From UMGS1498 sp900552335 (GTDB lineage: Bacteria; Bacillota_I; Bacilli_A; RF39; UBA660): a stretch of DNA of 64,000 bases. Positions 45,601 to 51,605 of this stretch are shown here, in pieces. The stretch lies in NCBI GenBank assembly GCA_902477075.1, contig CABSFU010000002.1:1-64000 (forward strand), in the 5' to 3' direction. How positions within the stretch are numbered: the first letter of the stretch is position 1; the number at the start of each line of letters is the position of its first letter. The notes beneath the pieces were generated by a model. It was not told where the DNA came from. It saw nothing but the letters and a program-made list of their open reading frames with translations, and searched no databases. A program made the position numbers and the translations under genes.

Positions 45601-45894
45601 AGACAAAATAATATATCTTGTATTGAGTTGGCTAAATATGTTGATGGTTGGCATAATACCTTACCATATATAGAACTTTTTGATATTTATCCTACTGAAG
45701 ATATACAAAATAAAATTCATGAAATAGTATACAATTCATGCTTTAGTTATAAAATATTTAATATGTACGCTAATAGAAGTGAAATGTTAGGAAATTATTT
45801 GATGCTTTTAGATAGGTATTCTGTTTCAGAAGTTGATTGGGATAAATTGTATGATTGCTTTTTAAAATTTTTAAATCTATCATTGATTAAGTAA
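42700..45894 (+). CDS. Nuclease-STAND NTPase defence-like protein
   Basis: 1064 aa. Residues about 10-65 look like a PD-(D/E)XK nuclease of the Cap4/dsDNase type: GYNFQGSIYCYLLCL, then VDNNFDDI and FYLQVKNY with the (E/Q)xK pair. Residues 200-430 are a STAND-type P-loop ATPase: GKPGVGKSHLV, Walker B LVVDGLDHVE and the sensor region VVLSRPLKH. The remaining 600 residues are helical repeats, the probable target-sensing part. This layout (nuclease, NTPase, repeats) is that of Avs-like anti-phage proteins. ATG 42700 has GAGGTGA. It lies 30 bp after the exonuclease gene. Confidence 0.75.
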   Translation: MRPSINALKGYNFQGSIYCYLLCLMDLEREIIELDAEVSVDNNFDDIFVKTCNDSFYLQVKNYKDITFDKIKINGNMIDIDGYSPIIIENKKGYNNNILIIRNLEIPKEKINSKIFGMNCIMFDNCYIIGYFDKDYNQLIKSLYANEERYNNILLTADEKLNTGNFNFTIQDLPPLNIFEQKLQEETKIIRNFSLKNKDILFIIGKPGVGKSHLVTELEEQNIISNIIVERLWISENDKDKNNRLKYSNFIRDISYNLYNKSLIEEEDSIVKTLKERNITLVVDGLDHVENYNTEELELYFSFFKKFVGTKLVVLSRPLKHIIEYDTIELDNWGEQENMSYLDYLGVSDYSTQLQIYDISKGYPIITSFLGKHFLLNGELPRIEEATDIFDFYDKLISKGVAGLSLFLINNSYFKIKELEELLSKREYKVLNEIINYSGYLFSIHYDRVYLIHDSLNTYLRIKTPDYLEDNKDSIEKIEESINNGNLKYLSRLNSISLDKEDKVNIVKKYCNFDFINESINKTIDFEMIQDIIHEFESIIYDNGMSFNLNEMYEFILIKECTNRNHHDGFYQLIIERIKYYIKNNLISFENIYSTGLLYYAYSCFIEKKYDPLSTLYSTRFNDANGEISDFDDVLEKSSKYFTFLTEKIDVEEYLNNNIKNIDISDKDVLIKVISYLYINQLEYNNYEKVAIYAINEHDDEKAEELFKEISSKYNIRPFMAKSGIYKLKDYLFSLGIDNGDNYYKNKSLKEIINDKAINGSFYVNDYICNYIRLAIFENRIIDIKSVGLYYFMYYNRKDYSLYKLPLSLLIFYRKKYISLDECIEILDKSMEMSEKGIRTIMTDFYNFLSNEEFELAKQFWNDKIILTDLDVNKIDLLSEDIVINYFMKHIIGYHIHSKNIDYNDLYNLLESKYSKKVIKILNYYNFQIDSINVDDFDFDNYEKKDSYTPKPFEERDYIIKNDSEKLRQNNISCIELAKYVDGWHNTLPYIELFDIYPTEDIQNKIHEIVYNSCFSYKIFNMYANRSEMLGNYLMLLDRYSVSEVDWDKLYDCFLKFLNLSLIK

Positions 45895-45913
45895 AATGAT
45901 TTGATTTTTATCT

Positions 45914-46088
45914 ATAGATACCAAAATCAGATACTAAACGTTAAAAATAAAGTTATTTTTATAAACTTTGATAAATTTTGATAAAAGAAAAAGCCTTATT
46001 TTGTAAGGCTTTAACTAATTATTAAATTTTTACGAACTGATAATAATATTTCCCCCTGAAGAGAGCGAAAGCTCTCATTTTGTTTGTG
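45914..46088 (+). repeat. att-like repeat R4 (right end of the second element)
   Basis: Arm-like AGATACCAAAATCAGATACTAAACG, the 120-bp stretch shared with R2, the core CCCCCTGAA (46052-46060), then a different terminator hairpin, GAGAGC GAAA GCTCTC with a T-rich tail. No further core copies are seen to the right. Confidence 0.7.
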
Positions 46089-46418
46089 ACAAAAGAGCTA
46101 AATCAATTTTGAAATAATTTAGATATTATTTTAGGCACATAAAATTAAGAAATTACCTGTTGACAATTTGGTAATAACTGAGAAATAATATAGTTATTTA
46201 AACAACTTTGAAAAATTTTTTATCCGATTTTATTTTGTAACCAACTGTCCGAAAAAATCGTACAACTGAAAGAAATTATTTGATAAACAGGAAACTATGA
46301 CAAATTGTCACGGTTTTAAATGTTTGACAAAAATATGGAAATAAGCAAAAAATCAGCAGATTTGTCAAGAAAATAACTAGTAATTTACGATGTTAAATAG
46401 AAATTTTGAATAAAGTAT
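46089..46418. other. Non-coding stretch between R4 and the PIN-gene promoter
   Basis: About 330 bp with no convincing reading frame on either strand. It contains several TTGACA/TTGTCA-like words (46162, 46333, 46365) and short inverted repeats such as TGACAAATTGTCA near 46298. I see no recognisable gene. Confidence 0.5.
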
Positions 46419-46447
46419 TTGTCTAATTTTGTATTTTGGTATATAAT
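46419..46447 (+). promoter_or_regulatory. Promoter of the PIN-gene leader
   Basis: TTGTCT (46419-46424), 17 bp, TATAAT (46442-46447), about 22 bp before the conserved leader hairpin. Confidence 0.65.
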
Positions 46448-46469
46448 GTAGGCAATTAATGAACGAAGA

Positions 46470-46534
46470 CGCTAGTACAGGTCTATAATTAATAGATTTT
46501 GTATTGGCGTTTTTAGTAGTAAGAAGGTGATGAA
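46470..46534 (+). ncRNA. Conserved structured leader RNA, copy L2
   Basis: CGCTAGTACAGGTCTAT (46470-46486) pairs with ATAGATTTTGTATTGGCG (46492-46509) around AATTA. Five T residues and AGTAGTAAGAAGGTGATGAA follow, up to ATG 46535. Compared with L1, the apical pairs differ in a compensatory way (TC/GA here, CT/AG there) while the lower stem and the stretch to the start codon are nearly identical. Confidence 0.75.
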
Positions 46535-48019
46535 ATGATTAAAATACTATTAGATACAAATATGTTTATATATTTAGAAGATCATTGTGTGACCAATGCC
46601 AAAGTTTTGGAATTGACAAAAAGATTGTATGATTCTGATGAATATAAAATTGTTATTCATCCAATGACAAAAAAGGAAATTGAAGGGATCAAAGATGAAA
46701 AAAATAAACTGATATTTAGATCTAAGATTGAAGTTTACAAAGAAATTAATAATCCACCAAAACCAAATCCAGAATTTCATGCGTTAGTAGGATGCAAAAA
46801 TAGTCATGATGAAATAGATAATTGCTTATTATTTGCAATAAAAAGAAATTGCGCCTCATATTTGATTACCAATGATAAGGAAATTAAAAAGAAAAGTTTT
46901 AAATTAAATATAGAAGAAAAAGTTTTGACTATTGATGAAGCTCTAGATAAATTTAAAATAGATGAGGAAGAAAAAATTATAAAACCAGCATTTGTGGAGG
47001 AAAAATATTTGCATGAATTAGATATTGAAGATTCTTTTTTTGACTCATTGAGGTTTGATTATAATGGTTTTAATAATTGGTTTGAAAAAAAACAATCAAA
47101 AGGTGAAAAGGCATATGTTACCTTTAATGATGGTAACATAACTTCATTTTTGATGTTAAAATTAGAGGATGAACATGAAAAATATGAAGAATTTCAAAAA
47201 CCATTTTTACCTGCTAAAAGACTAAAAATTTCTACTATGAAGGTTGTGGAAACGGGAAAAAGAATAGGGGAAACTTTCATAAAAATAATTGTAAGAAAAG
47301 CTATAAGTTCAAATGTTGATGAAATTTATGTAACAGTATTTAAAAAACATGCGCATCTTATAGATATGTTAAATGAATATGGATTTCAATATTATGGTCA
47401 AAAGAAAACTCTTAATTCTATTGGAGAAAGTCTGTTAGAAAATATATATGTGAAAAAGATTAAAAAATTAGATAATTATTATCCATTTTTAGATATAAAT
47501 GACAGAAGAACATTTATTGTACCAATAAAGGATAAATACCATAGGTTATTATTTCAAGAGTCAGAAAGAATTGTGCAATTGACACTAGATGATATGTGTG
47601 GAACTAATACTGCATCAAATTCATTGAGAAAAGCATATTTATGTCATTCAAATATAAAACAAATTATTCCCGGTTCAATAATACTATTTTATTCATCAGA
47701 AAGGAAAAAAGCTATTACGTCATTGGGCGTTGTTGATGCTGTTTTTGATAAGTTTGACAATTTTGATGAAATGTACAATTTAGTTAAGCGTAGAACGGCA
47801 TATAGTGAAGATGAATTAAAAAAAGAATTTAGAACAGATACATTGGTAATTTTGTTTAAACATTATTATTCGTTTGATAATTATGTATCGTTTGATTATC
47901 TGATAAAAAATAATATTGTAAATGGTAGTATACAAACCGCTATGCACATAGAAAAGGCAGACTTAATAAAAATTTTAGATGAATGTAAACTTGACAAAAA
48001 AAGATATTTAATTTTATAG
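46535..48019 (+). CDS. PIN RNase - GNAT - PUA/ASCH-like fusion protein
   Basis: 494 aa in three parts. Residues 1-140 are a PIN domain with the acidic set ILLDTNMF (D7), KKEIEG (E48), HDEIDN and LITNDKEI. Residues about 185-300 look like a GNAT domain ending LNEYGFQYYG. Residues about 330-490 resemble a PUA/ASCH/EVE-type fold with PGSIILFYSSERKKAITSLG. An ASCH gene follows 47 bp later. Such fusions are known mainly from genomic surveys of conflict systems. It carries leader L2. Function as an RNase toxin is inferred from the PIN residues. Confidence 0.75.
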   Translation: MIKILLDTNMFIYLEDHCVTNAKVLELTKRLYDSDEYKIVIHPMTKKEIEGIKDEKNKLIFRSKIEVYKEINNPPKPNPEFHALVGCKNSHDEIDNCLLFAIKRNCASYLITNDKEIKKKSFKLNIEEKVLTIDEALDKFKIDEEEKIIKPAFVEEKYLHELDIEDSFFDSLRFDYNGFNNWFEKKQSKGEKAYVTFNDGNITSFLMLKLEDEHEKYEEFQKPFLPAKRLKISTMKVVETGKRIGETFIKIIVRKAISSNVDEIYVTVFKKHAHLIDMLNEYGFQYYGQKKTLNSIGESLLENIYVKKIKKLDNYYPFLDINDRRTFIVPIKDKYHRLLFQESERIVQLTLDDMCGTNTASNSLRKAYLCHSNIKQIIPGSIILFYSSERKKAITSLGVVDAVFDKFDNFDEMYNLVKRRTAYSEDELKKEFRTDTLVILFKHYYSFDNYVSFDYLIKNNIVNGSIQTAMHIEKADLIKILDECKLDKKRYLIL

Positions 48020-48066
48020 CAAAATCTTATTATGTGTTATAATATGCATAATAGGAGGTAGCTGAG

Positions 48067-48444
48067 ATGTGTAAGATATTAATGCCTATTAATCCTGAAT
48101 ATGTTGATGAAATATTAGCAGGACGTAAAAAATACGAATATAGAAAAATAAAAGCAAAAAGAACTAACATAGATAAAATGATAATATATTCAACTTCTCC
48201 AGTTATGAAAGTCGTTGCAGAGGTTGAAATTAAAAGAATTTTACAAGAAAATCCAGAACAATTATGGGAATTAACCAAAAACTATTCTGGCGTAACAAAA
48301 GAGTTTTATAATCAATACTATAAAAATAAAAATATAGCTATTGCATATGAATTGGGGAAAATTGTTAAATATGAAAAGCCTAAGGATTTAATTGATATTG
48401 GTATAAATTATATACCCCAATCATTTGTGTATATGGATAATTAA
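48067..48444 (+). CDS. ASCH-domain protein
   Basis: 125 aa. The start MPINPEYVDEILAGRKKYEY matches ASCH domains (PUA-like fold): the Gxkk(Y/F)E(Y/F)R segment is followed by MIIYSTSPVMKVVAEVEI. Members bind RNA or modified nucleobases, and some are amidohydrolases. AGGAGG lies 8 bp before ATG 48067. It may partner the preceding PIN-GNAT-PUA protein, possibly as its antagonist; that is inference from adjacency. Confidence 0.82.
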   Translation: MCKILMPINPEYVDEILAGRKKYEYRKIKAKRTNIDKMIIYSTSPVMKVVAEVEIKRILQENPEQLWELTKNYSGVTKEFYNQYYKNKNIAIAYELGKIVKYEKPKDLIDIGINYIPQSFVYMDN

Positions 48445-48454
48445 TAAATCAGAT

Positions 48455-48489
48455 AAAAAAGGCCTAACTTTGAAGTTAAGGTCTTTTTT
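48455..48489 (+). terminator. Intrinsic terminator after the ASCH gene
   Basis: AAAAAAGGCCTAACTT pairs with AAGTTAAGGTCTTTTTT; long A- and T-tracts make it potentially bidirectional. Confidence 0.85.
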
Positions 48490-48492
48490 ATA

Positions 48493-49136
48493 ATGTTGCA
48501 TATGTCTAGTTCTTTTTATAGAGGAGAAATTGAATATTCAGGATTTCATCAATTCTCGTTAAAATCAGGCCTTTTTAATTTGGGTGAAGGAATAAATGAG
48601 GGATATACTGAGTTATTAAGACATAGATATTTTATAACAGAAAATGATGGATTTGAATCTTATATGTATGAAATAGATACAGCTGATAAAATAGAAAAAA
48701 TAACTGGTAAAGAGAAGATGGAAAGTTTATATCTAAATGCTGATTTGCCAAGATTAATTCAAGAATTGAAGCAATTTTCAAGTGAAGAAGCTATTATAAA
48801 ATTTATTTCAGATGTAGATTTTATCTTAAATATTTAGATGAAAAAAAATTCAAATTATTTGAAAAAGGAACAATTACTAACCAATTGAAGGGGATTAATA
48901 GATTTTTAATAGAAACATACTCTAGAAAATTATTATTACAATATCAACAAAATAGCATAAATTATAAGCAAATAATAACTCTATTATCCAAATACAGTTC
49001 ATCACTTATATCCACATTAAGAATAGGAAAAAAAGATTATGGGATATTATCAGATGATGATCTTATAGAAAGCATTGAAACAGTTTTTGGAAAATCAGGT
49101 TCATTAATTCTAATCAAGAGGAAATTTTATTTTTAA
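48493..49136 (+). pseudogene. Broken gene, probable metallopeptidase-like fragment
   Basis: Two frames together encode one protein-like sequence. The first (48493-48837) has LGEGINEGYTELLRHRYF, resembling the segment after the HExxH helix in small gut-Firmicute metallopeptidases. The second frame carries on from about 48830 (YLDEKKFKLFEKGTITNQ, then LKGINRFLIETYSRK) to 49136. There is no start codon context for the first half and the zinc motif itself is missing. Confidence 0.5.
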
Positions 49137-49212
49137 TGAAAAAAAGAAAATTTAAAAGAAATCATCTATTAAAATAATAGAAAAATATGTTAATTAAAGA
49201 AGGTGCATGAAA

Positions 49213-49521
49213 ATGAAAATAATAACAGTTTGTGGTAGTCTTAGATTTTATAAAGAAATGATGGAAATAACAGAAAAATTGGAATTACAGGGTAATTGTA
49301 TGCTTGTTCCAGTATATAATCCTTCAAGGACAAACAAGGATGGATCTACTGAAGAAGAAGCAACTATGTTGACTAAAATGCATAAAGAAAAAATAAAATT
49401 GTCAGATGCTATTTTAGTTGTTAATGTTAATAATTATATAGGAAATAGCACTAAAAAAGAAATTGAGTTTGCAAAATCACTAAACAAAGAAATTATTTAC
49501 TATACTGATTTGTTAAAATGA
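49213..49521 (+). CDS. DUF4406/nucleoside 2-deoxyribosyltransferase-like protein
   Basis: 102 aa. The opening KIITVCGSLRFYKEM and the later SDAILVVNVNNYIGNSTKKE match the Rossmann-like nucleoside deoxyribosyltransferase superfamily, with the conserved E of GNSTKKEIEFA in the catalytic position. AGAAGG is better placed for ATG 49213 than for in-frame ATG 49207. A nucleotidase-like HAD follows 61 bp later, suggesting a small nucleotide-metabolism module. Confidence 0.8.
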   Translation: MKIITVCGSLRFYKEMMEITEKLELQGNCMLVPVYNPSRTNKDGSTEEEATMLTKMHKEKIKLSDAILVVNVNNYIGNSTKKEIEFAKSLNKEIIYYTDLLK

Positions 49522-49582
49522 TTTCATCAAAAAAATAGTAAAAAAGTAAATCAATTAAATTAGAAATAGGGAGATGTAAGTA

Positions 49583-50182
49583 ATGAAAATAGGAATTGAT
49601 ATAGATGGTGTTTTAAATTCTCAATATGATTTTTGTATAGAATATGGTACAAAATTTTGTAATGAAATAGGAAAATATAAACTTGAAAATTTAAATGTAA
49701 TAGATACAACGGATATGTTTTTATGGAATGAAGAGATTGCTCATCAATTTTGGAATACATATCGAAAAGAATTAGTAATGAATTTACCATCTAAAAAGTT
49801 TGCAGCTGAAGTAGTGCAAAAATTAAAAGAAGAAGGTAATGAAATATATATAATAACAGCAAGAAAAAATAATGATGAATGGTTTCCAGAAGATTTAAAA
49901 AATGTAGAAGAAATTACCAAAAGATGGCTAGAAAATAACCACATATATTATGATAAAATTTTTTTCGATGTAAAAAATAAGGGAAACTTATGTAAAGAAA
50001 ATAATGTGGATTATATGATAGAAGATGATTCCAAAAATTTAAAAACCTTAATTGGAAATACAAAAGTTATAGTATTTGATTATCCTTATAATAGAAATAA
50101 AGAATTTGAAAAATTGATAAGAGTATACAGTTGGTATGATATTTATATGAAAATAGGTAAAGAAAAAAGTAAGAAAAAATAG
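49583..50182 (+). CDS. HAD/5'-nucleotidase-like protein
   Basis: 199 aa with HAD motif I IGIDIDGVLNSQ, motif II NEIYIITARKNN and motif IV YMIEDDSKN, like NT5C-type nucleotidases. It is homologous to the N-terminal half of the HAD-GNAT fusion at 32944, sharing the order EIYIITAR and NNxxxxDK. GGGAGATG precedes ATG 49583. Last gene of the island before frr. Confidence 0.85.
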   Translation: MKIGIDIDGVLNSQYDFCIEYGTKFCNEIGKYKLENLNVIDTTDMFLWNEEIAHQFWNTYRKELVMNLPSKKFAAEVVQKLKEEGNEIYIITARKNNDEWFPEDLKNVEEITKRWLENNHIYYDKIFFDVKNKGNLCKENNVDYMIEDDSKNLKTLIGNTKVIVFDYPYNRNKEFEKLIRVYSWYDIYMKIGKEKSKKK

Positions 50183-50227
50183 TATATAGTTATACTCTTA
50201 AAGATGAACATATTAAACTTTTTAAAT

Positions 50228-50252
50228 AAAGAAAAGTACCACTTTCTTTTTA
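50228..50252 (+). terminator. Intrinsic terminator at the right edge of the island
   Basis: AAAGAAAAGT and ACTTTCTTTT form the stem, with T residues following. Conserved housekeeping genes resume 100 bp later. Confidence 0.7.
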
Positions 50253-50351
50253 TTTTAACATTACAAAAATCAATATATAAAGCAATAATATCTTGTAAAA
50301 AAAGGAAAGAATATGATATCATTATAGTGACAAGGAAAGGAAAAAAATAAA

Positions 50352-50894
50352 ATGGAAGAAATATTATTAGAAACAGAAACACGCATGGAAAGTGCAATTG
50401 ATAATTTAAATAAAAGATTAACAAATATTAGAGCAGGAAGAGCAAACCCTGCTATGTTAGATAGTGTAATGGTATCCTATTATGGTGTAGATACACCACT
50501 AAAACAACTAGCAACTATTTCTGTACCAGAAGCTAGGATGTTACAAATTAAACCATATGATCGTTCTAGTATTGGATTAATTGAAAAAGCAATTTTTGAA
50601 GCCAATATTGGATTAACACCAAATAATAATGGAGAAGTAGTCATTTTAAATATACCAGCAATGACGGAAGAAACTAGAAGAGAATATGTAAAACAAGCAA
50701 AGGCAATTGGTGAAGAAGCTAAAATAGCGTTACGTAACATTAGACAAGACGCCAATAATGATATTAAAAAATTAGAAATCACAGAAGATGAAATAAAATC
50801 AGGACAAGAAGAAGTACAACAATTGATTCAAAAATTTAATAAAAAAGTAGAAGACATTGTATCTGAAAAAGAAAAAGAATTAATGAGTATTTAA
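50352..50894 (+). CDS. frr: Ribosome recycling factor
   Basis: Splits post-termination ribosomes together with EF-G. Recognised by LNKRLTNIRAGRANPAMLD near the N-terminus, LKQLATISVPEARMLQIKPYD, then IPAMTEETRREYVKQAK and the C-terminal helix pair. 180 aa is slightly shorter than the usual 185. AAGGAAAGG precedes ATG 50352. lepB starts one base after its stop. Confidence 0.97.
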   Translation: MEEILLETETRMESAIDNLNKRLTNIRAGRANPAMLDSVMVSYYGVDTPLKQLATISVPEARMLQIKPYDRSSIGLIEKAIFEANIGLTPNNNGEVVILNIPAMTEETRREYVKQAKAIGEEAKIALRNIRQDANNDIKKLEITEDEIKSGQEEVQQLIQKFNKKVEDIVSEKEKELMSI

Positions 50895-50895
50895 T

Positions 50896-51417
50896 ATGGA
50901 TTTACGTAATATTACAGAATTTATTAAAGATGCGTCAAAATATATTATTGTAATCATTTTCGTTTTACTTTTCTTCATTTTTGTAATGGGTTTACAACAA
51001 GTAATTGGTCCTTCTATGAATCCTACGTTAAATGAAGGCGATATTATTATTACAAATAAATTCATTTATCGATTCAAATCGATTGAAAGAAATGATGTTG
51101 TTGTCATATCCCAAGATGAAAAGTATATGATTAAGAGAATAGTTGGTTTACCTGGAGAAAAAGTAGAATATCAAAATAATGATGTATTAATTAATGGAAA
51201 AGCTTACAAAGAAACTTTTACAAATTCTGAAACCGAAGATTTTACAATCCAAGATTTAGGTTATGATGTCATACCGGAAGATATGTATTTAGTCTTAGGA
51301 GATAATAGGGAAAATTCATTAGATAGTCGAACATTTGGGCTTATTTCTAAAAATCAAATCATAGGCAAAGTATGGATAAAAATATGGCCTATTTCTAAAA
51401 TGAAAATCATAAAATAG
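50896..51417 (+). CDS. lepB: Signal peptidase I
   Basis: Cleaves signal peptides of exported proteins at the outer membrane face. There is one membrane helix (about residues 14-38), then the catalytic serine in IGPSMNPTLNEGD and the general-base lysine in YMIKRIVGLPGE. The closing box DNRENSLDSRTFG is also conserved. 173 aa is normal for Gram-positive S26A peptidases. Cotranscribed with frr. Confidence 0.95.
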   Translation: MDLRNITEFIKDASKYIIVIIFVLLFFIFVMGLQQVIGPSMNPTLNEGDIIITNKFIYRFKSIERNDVVVISQDEKYMIKRIVGLPGEKVEYQNNDVLINGKAYKETFTNSETEDFTIQDLGYDVIPEDMYLVLGDNRENSLDSRTFGLISKNQIIGKVWIKIWPISKMKIIK

Positions 51418-51427
51418 GCAAAAACAC

Positions 51428-51456
51428 TAGACAAACGGTGTAGATTTTTATAAAAT
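51428..51456 (+). promoter_or_regulatory. Promoter of the c-di-GMP riboswitch transcript
   Basis: TAGACA (51428-51433), 17 bp, TAAAAT (51451-51456). Confidence 0.55.
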
Positions 51457-51483
51457 ACTATTAGAAAGGCATTTACAATATAT

Positions 51484-51587
51484 ATTAGGCAAAATTATCG
51501 AAAGATAATGACGCAAAGCTTTAGAACCTAACATGTTAAATTAAGGTAGTCAGCTGCATTTATACAAATTGTATAAATGCTTTTTTT
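51484..51587 (+). ncRNA. c-di-GMP-I (GEMM) riboswitch with transcription terminator
   Basis: GEMM-I hallmarks are present: the P2 hairpin closed by a GAAA tetraloop (51500-51503), GACGCAAAGC (51510-51519), CCTAA (51527-51531) and GGTAG-CAG (51545-51553). The expression platform is a terminator: GCATTTATAC (51556-51565) pairs with GTATAAATGC (51571-51580), then seven T residues. The upstream GGCATTTAC (51469-51475 area) may offer the alternative pairing. It controls the large surface protein that follows; c-di-GMP presumably decides between termination and readthrough. Confidence 0.9.
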
Positions 51588-51605
51588 ATTGAAAGGAGAG
51601 AGTAT

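Noticed and set aside
49560..50424. Minus-strand frames opposite the HAD gene and the frr leader
   Set aside because: Low-complexity antisense of A-rich coding and intergenic DNA with no ribosome binding sites.
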